Of a stretch of DNA of 64,000 nt, positions 53,512-62,419 are shown piece by piece. Source of the stretch: Aquibacillus saliphilus. Its GTDB lineage: Bacteria > Bacillota > Bacilli > Bacillales > Amphibacillaceae. The first letter of the stretch is position 1. The number at the start of each line of letters is the position of its first letter. The notes below the pieces were generated by a model, which worked only from the letters and a program-made list of their open reading frames with translations, was not told where the DNA came from and made no database searches. Made by a program: the position numbers and the translations under genes. The stretch is from positions 59,114-123,113 of the forward strand of contig NZ_JAIZAP010000016.1 in NCBI RefSeq assembly GCF_020404745.1, in the 5' to 3' direction.

Positions 53512-54468
53512 CTAATTTCTTAGGATAATATAAACCATATACAAGATATAGGCACTCGCTAAGATAATTCCCTCGAACTTCCCAATCTTAAAGTTTGTTC
53601 TTGAAAAAATAAGCAAAATTCCTGTCAGAATAATCATGAGTAGAACATCAATAAATAAATTACTGTCTACAGCAAGTGGTGAAATAACCGATGCCGACCC
53701 AAGCACAAATAATATGTTAAAGATATTACTGCCAACTATATTTCCAAGTGCAATTTCACTCTGTTTCTTGACTGCTGCTGTAATTGATGTAATTAGTTCA
53801 GGTAAAGATGTACCGATTGCTACAATTGTCAATCCAACCAACGTTTCACTCATTCCAAACGAAAATGCAATTTCTGTTGCATTTCTTACAACAATATCTC
53901 CACCAAAAATAATTGCTGCCAAGCCACTAATCGTTAATAATATATTTTTCCCCGATGAAGTAGTCACTGGCTCAGCATCTTCTGTCTTTACTTTATCCCG
54001 ACTCTTCCTTGCAACTTCAAATATATAATATAAAAAGATAGCGAAAAATAATAAGAAAATTAACCCATCACTTCTAGTGATTGCATTGTTACTAAGGGAC
54101 TGCAAACTTACATCACTAATTAAGATAAGTAGAGCAGTACTCGCTAACAGTGTAAAAGGAATCTCCTTTCTAATTGTTTCACTTTCTACTTTTAACGGAT
54201 TTAGCATCGCAGTTATCCCAACAACCAAGGTAATATTAAAGATATTACTACCAATAACATTACCAATCGCTACTCCAGCATTGTCCTCTAAAGCCGATAC
54301 GATACTGACGGTTGCTTCCGGCGAACTTGTACCAAAAGCTACGATTGTTAAGCCTATTAACAGCGGAGAAACCTGTAGAGACCTCGCAATATTTGAAGCA
54401 CCTTCAACAAAAAAGTCAGCCCCTTTAATTAATAAAAGAAAACCCACAATTAACAATATATACGTCAT
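53512..54468 (-). CDS. Calcium/sodium antiporter, CaCA family (YrbG type)
   Basis: 318 residues with ten to eleven helices and two internally repeated alpha motifs: GLTIVAFGTSSPEATVSI with GNVIGSNIFNITLVVG in the first half, and GLTIVAIGTSLPELITSI with GNIVGSNIFNILFVLG in the second. The Glu in each repeat coordinates the cation. It exchanges Na or H for Ca at the membrane. CAGAGGTGAATAA precedes ATG. A weak promoter (TTGAGT, 18 bp, TAGACT) lies upstream. It is a single gene. Confidence 0.93.
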   Translation of the reverse strand: MTYILLIVGFLLLIKGADFFVEGASNIARSLQVSPLLIGLTIVAFGTSSPEATVSIVSALEDNAGVAIGNVIGSNIFNITLVVGITAMLNPLKVESETIRKEIPFTLLASTALLILISDVSLQSLSNNAITRSDGLIFLLFFAIFLYYIFEVARKSRDKVKTEDAEPVTTSSGKNILLTISGLAAIIFGGDIVVRNATEIAFSFGMSETLVGLTIVAIGTSLPELITSITAAVKKQSEIALGNIVGSNIFNILFVLGSASVISPLAVDSNLFIDVLLMIILTGILLIFSRTNFKIGKFEGIILASAYILYMVYIILRN

Positions 54469-54603
54469 TTATTCACCTCTGACTATGTAAAAATTATTCA
54501 TTACTATAGTTAGTCTACACTAAAGAATATGCTTCACTCAATCTTTATTGAACAATCGTTTTATATACATTTTACTATCTTTATCAATCAATTCATAAAA
54601 AAT

Positions 54604-54642
54604 AACCCAAACAAAGATTCCTTTAGGATCATCATTCGGGTT
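54604..54642 (-). terminator. Terminator of the sugar operon
   Basis: AACCC / GGGTT outer arms with an inner GATCC-like stem, followed on the minus strand by ATTTTTTATG, 22 bp after the ROK gene stop. Confidence 0.7.
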
Positions 54643-54663
54643 CTGCTTTATTTGTTACAATCG

Positions 54664-55548
54664 TCAACCATATTCTTTGATAAAACCATAGACTGCACCT
54701 AATAGGTTAGCATCTTGACGGAATTTACACGTGTCTATATTAGGTTTTACCTTGGCAAGATCAATAATAGATAGAATGATGTCAAGTTTTTCATTGATCT
54801 TTTCAATCAAATCATCCCTAGCACTGATACCGCCCCCAATTAATATCACTTCTGGATCATAGATGTATTGCAAGTTATAAATTCCAACAGCTAATAATCG
54901 ATAAAAACGATCTAACGCATCGATGCAAATTTGATCACCTGCTTCTGCTGATTTGAAGATTTGCTCACCAGAAATAGTTTCATAATTTACTTGCTTTTTT
55001 TTTGCTACATATTTGACTAACGCCTTAGTCGATGCAATTCTACTCCATACAGCATCGCTACTTTCGAAGTCTGTGCTTAGCAACATGTAACCGAACTCAC
55101 CTCCATGTAAGTTATCACCTCTATGTAATATCCCATCTTTAATGACAGCTCCACCGATTCCAGTACCAATAACCATCACAAGCACATCCAGTTTGCCTTT
55201 AGCAGATCCATTCCATACTTCAGCATAACCAGCACAATTAGCATCATTCTCTAGATAAACATTTTTCCCTGTACGCTCTTGAAGGATTTTTTTTATATTT
55301 GGACCATGTATAAAGGGAATTGCACTCGACCCATAAATGACTCCTTGACTTGAGACTGCACCTGGAGCGCTTACTGCAATACCTTCTACGTATCCGTGAT
55401 CCTTTGTAATTGACTGCAAAACGTTTAAGAGTTCTTCTAATGATTTCGGTGTTGCTATTTTACTATTTATAGTTATTACAGCATTCTCTTTGACAACACC
55501 ATATTTAACGAAGGTTCCACCAATATCGAATGCTAAATACGTTTTCAT
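54664..55548 (-). CDS. ROK family sugar kinase-like protein
   Basis: 294 residues. The phosphate-1 motif AFDIGGTFVKYGVV opens the protein, ENDANCAGYAEVWNGSAKG contains the catalytic Asp, and MVIGTGIGGAVIKDG is the phosphate-2 motif. The usual ROK zinc cluster (GH followed by CxCGxxGCxE) is absent; the corresponding stretch reads HGGEFGYMLLSTDFESSDAV, so the His and all Cys ligands are gone, as in some beta-glucoside kinase-type ROK proteins. No DNA-binding domain is present, which favours a kinase over a repressor. The last gene after GH1, it probably phosphorylates the released glucose or disaccharide. GGGGGTGATGTC precedes ATG. Confidence 0.85.
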   Translation of the reverse strand: MKTYLAFDIGGTFVKYGVVKENAVITINSKIATPKSLEELLNVLQSITKDHGYVEGIAVSAPGAVSSQGVIYGSSAIPFIHGPNIKKILQERTGKNVYLENDANCAGYAEVWNGSAKGKLDVLVMVIGTGIGGAVIKDGILHRGDNLHGGEFGYMLLSTDFESSDAVWSRIASTKALVKYVAKKKQVNYETISGEQIFKSAEAGDQICIDALDRFYRLLAVGIYNLQYIYDPEVILIGGGISARDDLIEKINEKLDIILSIIDLAKVKPNIDTCKFRQDANLLGAVYGFIKEYG

Positions 55549-55586
55549 GACATCACCCCCGGCATCTACTAATTACATTTTAAAAA

Positions 55587-55619
55587 GGTGCTTCACTACC
55601 ATTGAAGCAGTGAAACACC
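55587..55619 (-). terminator. Internal hairpin terminator between GH1 and ROK genes
   Basis: On the minus strand GGTGTTTCACT pairs with AGTGAAGCACC (one mismatch) and is followed by TTTTTA, the form of a factor-independent terminator. It would reduce read-through into the ROK gene. Confidence 0.65.
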
Positions 55620-55651
55620 AAAACCAACTAGTACAACAATTGTCAAAACGA

Positions 55652-57091
55652 CTATTTATTTATTGCATCATTGATCGCTTCGAACTCTCTTGTTTCGATC
55701 ACCTGTTTATACCAATAAGCTGATTTTTTCAAGCTTCTGTTTCGATTATCCTCTAAATCTATTTCCACTAGTCCATATCTATTTTTGAATGCGTTCATTG
55801 GGGAAACGCAATCAGAAAATGCCCAAAGCATGTAACCTTTACAATTAACGCCTTCTTCAACTGCTTTTAGAAGCCACTTTAAATGTTCACTAATAAATTC
55901 AATTCGATAGTCATCTTGAATTATATTTTCTTCATTCTTAAATCTTTGCTCGTTTTCTACACCCATTCCGTTTTCTGCAATAAACCATTCAATATTTCCA
56001 TACTCTTCTTTCATGCGAATTGCCATGTCGTACATAATTTCCGGATAAATCTCCCAACCACGATAAGGATTCATCTTTTTACCTGGTAGCTCAAACTTTT
56101 CATAATAGTAGGCCGGATGGAAAGGAATCTTCTCATTCCAAGCAGACGTACGTGCCTGTACACGATGAGGGAAATATAGATTTAATCCCACATAATCTAC
56201 AGTATTCTCTTTGATAATTTGCAGTTCTTCTTTTGTATAATCAGGCGTAATATCATGCTTTTCCATTAACTCAAATAACTCTTTTGGATATTCTCCTTTG
56301 ATTGCAGGATCTAGGAATGTACGATTAAGAAATAAATCATACATTTTGGCTGCTTCCTGATCATGTGCTGCTGTCGAACGTGCATAAGTTACTTCAGGAT
56401 TTAAAATGACGCCAATTTTCGCTCCATACTTTTCTTTTAAGCCTTTTTCTTTGAATAATTGAACTAGTCTAGCTGTTGCAAGACCTTTATTATAGTTCCA
56501 CTGCATCCATTTCCTTGTGTTCTGCTCAAACGGCCAGCGAATTGCATCTAAGTACACTCGTGTTTGAACAACGACTGGCTCATTAAATGAGAACCAATGC
56601 TTGACACGATCACCATAACGTTCAAAAACCTTTTCTGCATAGTTTATAAATAGCTCGAGCACATGTTTTGATTCCCAACCACCATATTTTTCGAATAATT
56701 CGGCTGGCACCTCATAGTGCTCTAAACAGAACATTGGCTCGACACCATTTGCAAGTAATTCGTTGATAACGTCGTCTACATAACTTGCATACTCTTCATC
56801 TACAACTGCATTCTCGTAATCTGTCAAAAAGCGTGACCAGTTAATAGAAGTACGGAAGTGAGTAAGCCCAATTTCTCTCATTAAAGCAATATCTTCTTTA
56901 TATCTATTCCTAAAATCTGTTGCTACTGCTGGTCCATAGCCATTGTGCCAGACATTTTTATTATTCTTATACCAAAGGTCCAGATATGAATCCTGTGAAT
57001 CCTTTTTTCCTGACCATCCCTCTGATTGCCATGCAGATACTGCTGCACCGAGAATAAAATCTTTTGGTACGTTAACTTTTATATTTTCCAT
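55652..57091 (-). CDS. Glycoside hydrolase family 1 beta-glycosidase
   Basis: 479 residues, standard GH1 length, without signal peptide. N-terminal FILGAAVSAWQSEG lies at the usual start, the acid/base Glu is in FSFNEPVVV (about 177) and the nucleophile Glu is in WFIAENGMG (about 375); WAFSDCVSPMNAF is the conserved aglycone-side region. It hydrolyses cytoplasmic beta-glucosides or related disaccharides imported by the ABC system of the same locus; lack of PTS genes argues against a 6-phospho-glycosidase. The internal sequence SDCVSPMNAFKNRYGLVEID is also more consistent with non-phosphorylated substrates. AAGGAGGCAGAC precedes ATG. Confidence 0.93.
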   Translation of the reverse strand: MENIKVNVPKDFILGAAVSAWQSEGWSGKKDSQDSYLDLWYKNNKNVWHNGYGPAVATDFRNRYKEDIALMREIGLTHFRTSINWSRFLTDYENAVVDEEYASYVDDVINELLANGVEPMFCLEHYEVPAELFEKYGGWESKHVLELFINYAEKVFERYGDRVKHWFSFNEPVVVQTRVYLDAIRWPFEQNTRKWMQWNYNKGLATARLVQLFKEKGLKEKYGAKIGVILNPEVTYARSTAAHDQEAAKMYDLFLNRTFLDPAIKGEYPKELFELMEKHDITPDYTKEELQIIKENTVDYVGLNLYFPHRVQARTSAWNEKIPFHPAYYYEKFELPGKKMNPYRGWEIYPEIMYDMAIRMKEEYGNIEWFIAENGMGVENEQRFKNEENIIQDDYRIEFISEHLKWLLKAVEEGVNCKGYMLWAFSDCVSPMNAFKNRYGLVEIDLEDNRNRSLKKSAYWYKQVIETREFEAINDAINK

Positions 57092-57122
57092 GTTAGTCTG
57101 CCTCCTTAGATTTCTTTAAATA

Positions 57123-57152
57123 AATATAGAATTCTAGTAAATACTGAACCAA
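57123..57152 (-). promoter_or_regulatory. Possible promoter of the GH1 gene
   Basis: On the minus strand TTGGTT (57147-57152) and TATATT (57123-57128) are separated by 18 bp, within the 159-bp spacer between the regulator and GH1 genes. This would allow extra expression of the glycosidase apart from the main operon promoter. Confidence 0.4.
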
Positions 57153-57250
57153 CAGCTTTTTGATAAAAATCATTACTGTTGTCATGATCATATCTATTCT
57201 CGACAGTTCTTTCTCACTACCGTGTACTTCTAATAAATAGAGAGTAGAGT

Positions 57251-58801
57251 TTATCCTTTTTCAATTGTTATAAATTTCCGGTACTTCGTTGGTGTCATTC
57301 CTGAAAATTTCTTAAATACCTCCACAAAATACTTATACTCATGAAATCCTACTTGCTCCGATATTTCACTTACCTTAAACGGAGTTTCAACAAGTAGTTG
57401 TTTCGCTTCTTCTACACGCATATAATTTACATACTCATTAAAGTTCTTCCCGGTTTTTTGTTTAAAGAGCGAACTGAAGTAATTGGGTGAGATATTAATC
57501 ACATCCGCAACTTCTTGCGCCTTTATTTCCGATTTATAATAGGAGTTGATATAATCAATTGCTCGGTTCATTAACCAATCCTTGTTATCAATATCTTTTA
57601 ATTCAAACTCGCTAACAATTTTCTCTATATCTTGCTCGAACAATTCCTGTAGTAGATAATAAGAGTTACACAAAAGCACATCCAAACTCTTATCAAAAAG
57701 AAAATGAATTGGATTTGGTTCTTTTTGCAAAAGAGCCTTCAACCGATTAACTATTTTGACTATGATTTGATTGGATATGGAAACAGTTTCTTCAATTAAA
57801 AAACGTTCCGATTGAAAGTAATCAAATAATTCGTTCGTATGTTTCGATATTTTCTTTTGGTCGAATTGCATAATAGCTTGAATTAAGTCATTTTCTATCT
57901 GTATTGGATACACGATTCGATTTTGCTGTTCCACTTCTGAACCAATAACCATCATTCGCTTGCTTATCGGAAAGTACTTAATATTTTCAATCAACTGCTT
58001 CGTGATTTGATTAATATCCTTCAGCATAACACCCGTTTCATTACATACAAACAACCATTGATCAGACGCCGTATCATTAGCTATCGAAACTAAATCTCTC
58101 TTCAACAGCTTACCCTCTTGTTCCCTTATACAAGTCAGTAAAATATTTTCACTAATAAAAATGGAAACACTTGTTAATTGTTGAGACTCCAAAAAATCTT
58201 CCACTGAATTTTTCCATTCGAGTTTAAATGCTTTCAAATCCTCTTCTTTCATACATCTTGTTTTTGCTAAATAATTTTTCTTCAAAGATAGAAATGGATA
58301 AATACGTTCATCTTCTAATGCCAATAGTTCTTCTGTAACTTCACCAGAATAGTCTAAAACACGATGGTAAATAGCATTTATTAGATTGGATTGTCTAAAA
58401 AGTTGCAATTCTAATCGTGATTCTTTCATCTCTTCTGTAACTTTTTCTATTACCTTCAACAATTCATTAATATCTACTGGTTTAAGTAGATAGTCCTTCA
58501 CACCAAGATGAATCGCCTGTTGTGCGTATTTAAAGTCATCATAACCACTGATTATAATAACTTTAGTCTCAGGGTAGTTTTCATAAATATGTGATGCTAG
58601 TTGTAGACCATCTTTATTCGGCATCCTGACATCCGTAATTACCAAGTCAATTCCATCATGTTTTTTAATCTTGTTGACTGCATCATCTCCATCATGGGCA
58701 ATGTCGATAACTTCGATGTTATAATCCTTCCATGGAATGGTAGATGCTAAACCACGGCAAATGATTGGTTCGTCATCAACAATTAACATTTTATAGGTCA
58801 T
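57251..58801 (-). CDS. YesN-type response regulator with AraC DNA-binding domain
   Basis: 516 residues. A receiver domain (DDEP at about residue 9, phospho-Asp in LVITDVRMPNKDG near 56, Lys in YLLKPVD near 105) is followed by a 280-residue linker and a C-terminal AraC pair of helix-turn-helix motifs (AQEVADVINISPNYFSSLFK and VSEISEQVGFHEYKYFVEVF). This architecture is that of YesN partners of YesM kinases, which activate sugar uptake operons. ATG 58801 is supported by AGGTGATTAGT and replaces the GTG at 58810. It directly follows the kinase gene. Its likely target is the 21-bp-spaced repeat upstream of the binding-protein gene. Confidence 0.93.
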   Translation of the reverse strand: MTYKMLIVDDEPIICRGLASTIPWKDYNIEVIDIAHDGDDAVNKIKKHDGIDLVITDVRMPNKDGLQLASHIYENYPETKVIIISGYDDFKYAQQAIHLGVKDYLLKPVDINELLKVIEKVTEEMKESRLELQLFRQSNLINAIYHRVLDYSGEVTEELLALEDERIYPFLSLKKNYLAKTRCMKEEDLKAFKLEWKNSVEDFLESQQLTSVSIFISENILLTCIREQEGKLLKRDLVSIANDTASDQWLFVCNETGVMLKDINQITKQLIENIKYFPISKRMMVIGSEVEQQNRIVYPIQIENDLIQAIMQFDQKKISKHTNELFDYFQSERFLIEETVSISNQIIVKIVNRLKALLQKEPNPIHFLFDKSLDVLLCNSYYLLQELFEQDIEKIVSEFELKDIDNKDWLMNRAIDYINSYYKSEIKAQEVADVINISPNYFSSLFKQKTGKNFNEYVNYMRVEEAKQLLVETPFKVSEISEQVGFHEYKYFVEVFKKFSGMTPTKYRKFITIEKG

Positions 58802-58802
58802 A

Positions 58803-60557
58803 CTAATCACCTAATTCTTCAGAAATTGATTTGATGTCAGTTTCATTAAGGATTGGAAGTTTTAAGCGAATCCAAGTACCCTGGTCTGATTCCAACTTTT
58901 CCATGCCAAAGTCTTCTCCAAAAGCAATACTTATCCGGTCTTTCAAATTATTCAGAGCATAACCTGCAAGTCGTTCATCATCGATAAAGTTAGTCCCACT
59001 TGAAAATCCCCACCCATTATCAATGATATCAATCCATAGCTGTTGATCAACTTTATAACAGCGAATATTAATTACCCCTTGCTTTTTCAAATCCTTAAAC
59101 CCATGGAGAATACTATTTTCAACTAAAGGCTGTAGGATTTGCTTAATCATATAAGCTTGCTTAACTTGGTCATCATAATAAATTGTGAATTTCAAGCGTT
59201 CTCCCATTCTACTCCTCTGTAGTTCTAAATAGTTATAAATGTAAATGACCTCTTCTTCTAGAGTAACCCACATTTTTCCCATGTTTAGATTCATTCTAAA
59301 TATCTTCGAAAGTCGCTCAATTAATTGTCCGGTATCTAAAGCATTTTCTATCCTAGCCGTCCAACGAATCATATCAAGAGTATTATACAAAAAATGAGGA
59401 TCAATCTGATTTTGTAATACCTTTAGTTCAGATTCTTTTTGCTTTATCTTCAACTTATATTCAATGTCGATGTATTTCTGGATCGTGACAACCATTTTAT
59501 TAAATCTAATCCCTAATTTTCCAATTTCATCAGCCGATTTTATTTTAACTTTAGCTGTAAAGTCACCTTTTTCTAATTGCCTTGTCTGTTCAGTTAGTTC
59601 AACAATTGGTTTAATGTGCCAGCGATAGAACCCGATAAAAGCAATAACACCAAGTAACGCAAGTATTATAATCATGTTAACTATTAACGTTCTAACATTG
59701 TATAGATTCTCAACTACTTCATCTTGATTAACCATCACAACAGAAAACCAATTGGTTCCTTCTACCTTTTTCTTTACAATCAAAAATGTATTATCGTCTG
59801 CTTCATAAGTAACAGTGTTTGCTTCACTATTAGTTACTAAGTCAACAACGTCTGAATTTGGAAATGGCTTTCCAACTAGTGAACGATCATTATGGAGAAC
59901 TACATCTCCAGTTTTAGATATAATAAAATAATCACCTTGCTGAGACGGATTGACTTCGACGGTTTGATAAATTTTTGATTCATTAAGACGAATTTTTATG
60001 AATCCAATCGGTTGAGAGATTTTAGTGATTTCATTAATAACTCGTGTCAAACTAATAACACTACGTTCCCCCGACCATTCACTAATAACCTGATAGGTTC
60101 CACTCCAGTGAGGCGCACCTTTTTTATTAATGGCTTCCTTTTTTAAATGTGTTTCATCACCCGACATTGGATTACCAAAAATTAAAGAGTTGTCGTTTTT
60201 ACCTGTTAATTCAATTGAATCAATATAATCATAGCTCATCAACTGGAAAGTGAAGTATCCTCGAATCGCTTCTTCTGCTTCCCTAATTTGCTGAACATTT
60301 TCTTTAGGCGTTGTGAAAAAGGTCCGAAAATTCTTATCATAAATCATATAGGAAGACATGTTTTCAATCCCACTAATTATAGATGCAAGATTTTCCTCGT
60401 TTTTCTCAAGCCTCGAACTTATATTCTGTTCCGCCTGATTCTTAAAAGCTTCCGTTGCTTGGTAATAGATTAAAACGCCAAAAAGAATAGTAGGTAGTGT
60501 AATTAAAAGTAAAAATATTGTTGCGAATTTTTTCTTTAAACTTAAGTGACGGAACAT
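58803..60557 (-). CDS. YesM-type sensor histidine kinase
   Basis: 584 residues: a helix near 10-30, an extracellular dCACHE-like sensor (about 35-275), a second helix (about 280-302), HAMP (about 303-360), and a His_kinase domain with QIDPHFLYNTLDMIRW (phospho-His near 388). The ATPase domain follows (ILQPLVENSILHG and DNGWGF). It senses an extracellular or transported carbohydrate and signals to the adjacent YesN-type regulator. The start is among TTG 60566, ATG 60563 and ATG 60557; AAAAGG is best spaced for the last. It is 33 bp after the permease gene in the same operon. Confidence 0.92.
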   Translation of the reverse strand: MFRHLSLKKKFATIFLLLITLPTILFGVLIYYQATEAFKNQAEQNISSRLEKNEENLASIISGIENMSSYMIYDKNFRTFFTTPKENVQQIREAEEAIRGYFTFQLMSYDYIDSIELTGKNDNSLIFGNPMSGDETHLKKEAINKKGAPHWSGTYQVISEWSGERSVISLTRVINEITKISQPIGFIKIRLNESKIYQTVEVNPSQQGDYFIISKTGDVVLHNDRSLVGKPFPNSDVVDLVTNSEANTVTYEADDNTFLIVKKKVEGTNWFSVVMVNQDEVVENLYNVRTLIVNMIIILALLGVIAFIGFYRWHIKPIVELTEQTRQLEKGDFTAKVKIKSADEIGKLGIRFNKMVVTIQKYIDIEYKLKIKQKESELKVLQNQIDPHFLYNTLDMIRWTARIENALDTGQLIERLSKIFRMNLNMGKMWVTLEEEVIYIYNYLELQRSRMGERLKFTIYYDDQVKQAYMIKQILQPLVENSILHGFKDLKKQGVINIRCYKVDQQLWIDIIDNGWGFSSGTNFIDDERLAGYALNNLKDRISIAFGEDFGMEKLESDQGTWIRLKLPILNETDIKSISEELGD

Positions 60558-60590
60558 ATACATCAACCTTTTATGTTTGCTACCTATATA

Positions 60591-61463
60591 TTAGCCTTTT
60601 ACCGCACCTGCTGTCATTCCATTTACAATATCTTTTTCTAGGTATAAATAAAAAGCAAGAATTGGAATTAATGACATAGTTAATCCAGCCATCTGCCCGC
60701 CATAATCTGTCGTAAACTGACCAGCGAAGCTAGCAAGACCCAACGGTAATGTTTGTAAACCTGGATCATTGATTAGAACTAAAGCAAAAGAAAATTCGTT
60801 CCAGTTATAGATAAAGTTTAAGATGAGAACCGTTGCTAAAGCAGGACGGGACATCGGTAATATTATGGACCAGAAAATTCTAAAAATTCCACATCCATCC
60901 ATAATAGCTGATTCTTCAATATCTTTTGGAAATTGCTTCATAAAACTAGTTAAAAGAAAAATAGTTATTGGCAAATGAAAAGCAATATATGGAAATATTA
61001 ATGTAATCGGAGTGTTTAATAGCCCAATATTTCTCATTAGAATGAACATTGGTACTAATGTTGAGTGGATTGGGATTAACAGTCCGAAAATAAATAATGT
61101 ATACACTATTTTATTCATCTTAAATGTAAATCTCGATAGGAAATAGGATGCAGTCGCACCTATCAAAACAGTTAAAAAAGTTGCAGTTACACAAATAAAT
61201 ATACTATTTGTAAACAACGTACCTAAACTCGCTGTTTGCCACGCACTTATATAATTTTCAAAAACAAACTCACTAGGGAAACCAAATTGATTATTTGAAA
61301 ACTCTTTCTCAGACTTGAACGAATTGATGATCATCCAAATAATTGGATAAGCATTAACTAGTGCAAATACTGTCAATATAATATAAATAATCGGATTTTT
61401 AAAACTGAATAGTTTTCTTTTTTTCTTTTTTATTTCTGGTGCTTGATTTAAAACCGGTTCCAT
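60591..61463 (-). CDS. Carbohydrate ABC transporter permease, MalG type
   Basis: 290 residues with six helices and the EAA loop ESAIMDGCGIFRIFWSIILPMSRPAL (core EAA residues near 185), ending in GMTAGAVKG, the typical MalG C-terminus. It pairs with the MalF-type permease 15 bp upstream to carry an oligosaccharide delivered by the lipoprotein. Positively charged N-terminal residues (KKKKRK) lie inside. GAAAGGAGAAC precedes ATG. No ATPase gene is in the locus, so a shared MsmX-like ATPase is expected elsewhere. Confidence 0.94.
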   Translation of the reverse strand: MEPVLNQAPEIKKKKRKLFSFKNPIIYIILTVFALVNAYPIIWMIINSFKSEKEFSNNQFGFPSEFVFENYISAWQTASLGTLFTNSIFICVTATFLTVLIGATASYFLSRFTFKMNKIVYTLFIFGLLIPIHSTLVPMFILMRNIGLLNTPITLIFPYIAFHLPITIFLLTSFMKQFPKDIEESAIMDGCGIFRIFWSIILPMSRPALATVLILNFIYNWNEFSFALVLINDPGLQTLPLGLASFAGQFTTDYGGQMAGLTMSLIPILAFYLYLEKDIVNGMTAGAVKG

Positions 61464-61478
61464 TTTAAGTTCTCCTTT

Positions 61479-62354
61479 CTAAATCATTTTTTTCCCTAAT
61501 AGTCTAGTAACAACAAAAATTAACGCCAAACTAAAGAAGAAAATAAATACAGATACCGCACTTCCGTAACCATATTGAAGCTTACTGAATGTTTCATTGA
61601 ACATATATAGTGCCATTACATCAGTTGAGTGGGCTGGCCCACCATGTGTCATCACATATATTAAGTCGAATGTTTTTAAACTACCTGAAATACACAAAAT
61701 AACCGCCACCACAATTGTGTCCCATATCATTGGCACAGTAATTTTCCATGTAGTGGTCCATTCTGAAGCGCCATCAATTTTTGCAGCTTCTAGAACTTCT
61801 TCTGGAACATTTTGTAGTGCCGCAAGAAATATAATTAGGTATAGACCAACAAATTGCCAAATGATTACGAATAAGACAGAAATCATTGACCACTTTGTGT
61901 CTCCAAGCCAATTTTGTCCCAATTCTCCGAGACCTATTATATGAAGTAATTCGTTAATAAGGCCATTTTCTGAGTTAAATATAAGACCCCATGTTAACGA
62001 AATAACAACAGTTGACAGAACAACTGGTAAAAAGCCAATCGTACGAAAAAATTTCAATCCTTTAATTTTTCTATTTAATAATAGTGCAAGAAACAGAGCA
62101 ATTGGTACTTGACCCAATACAGATGCCAATACGACATAGATATTGTTTTTTACAGAATTCCAAAATAACGGCTCTTGGAACAACCGAATAAAATTATCAA
62201 GTCCCACATACTTCATGTCTGAAAATCCATCCCACTCCATTAATGAGAAGTAAAAGGATTGAAGGATAGGCAGAATGGCAAAGACTAGGTAAATAAGTAC
62301 AGCTGGTAATAAACCAAATACTATTGCTATCCGTGTGTTTCTGGCTGTGTGCAT
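61479..62354 (-). CDS. Carbohydrate ABC transporter permease, MalF type
   Basis: 291 residues, six helices, N-terminal LPAVLIYLVFAILPILQSFY, EAA loop LEAAKIDGASEWTTTWKITV (about 192-211) and the conserved FDLIYVMTHGGPAHSTDVMA before the last helices. It forms the membrane channel with the MalG-type subunit. AAGGGGTGAGAAT precedes ATG 62354. A perfect hairpin in the spacer upstream probably sets the transcript level relative to the binding-protein gene. Confidence 0.94.
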   Translation of the reverse strand: MHTARNTRIAIVFGLLPAVLIYLVFAILPILQSFYFSLMEWDGFSDMKYVGLDNFIRLFQEPLFWNSVKNNIYVVLASVLGQVPIALFLALLLNRKIKGLKFFRTIGFLPVVLSTVVISLTWGLIFNSENGLINELLHIIGLGELGQNWLGDTKWSMISVLFVIIWQFVGLYLIIFLAALQNVPEEVLEAAKIDGASEWTTTWKITVPMIWDTIVVAVILCISGSLKTFDLIYVMTHGGPAHSTDVMALYMFNETFSKLQYGYGSAVSVFIFFFSLALIFVVTRLLGKKMI

Positions 62355-62374
62355 ATTCTCACCCCTTGATGATT

Positions 62375-62402
62375 ACAGGTTGCCAATAGATTGGCAACCT
62401 GT
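62375..62402 (-). terminator. Intercistronic hairpin between binding-protein and permease genes
   Basis: Perfect 12-bp arms ACAGGTTGCCAA / TTGGCAACCTGT with a 4-nt loop. It lacks a T-run, so it likely protects the upstream mRNA from 3' exonucleases or partly terminates, as in the malE-malF spacer. Confidence 0.7.
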
Positions 62403-62419
62403 ATTATTGATATCTACAA

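Noticed and set aside
53636..54490. Plus-strand frames opposite the Ca/Na antiporter
   Set aside because: Antisense shadows of the antiporter's repeated hydrophobic motifs.
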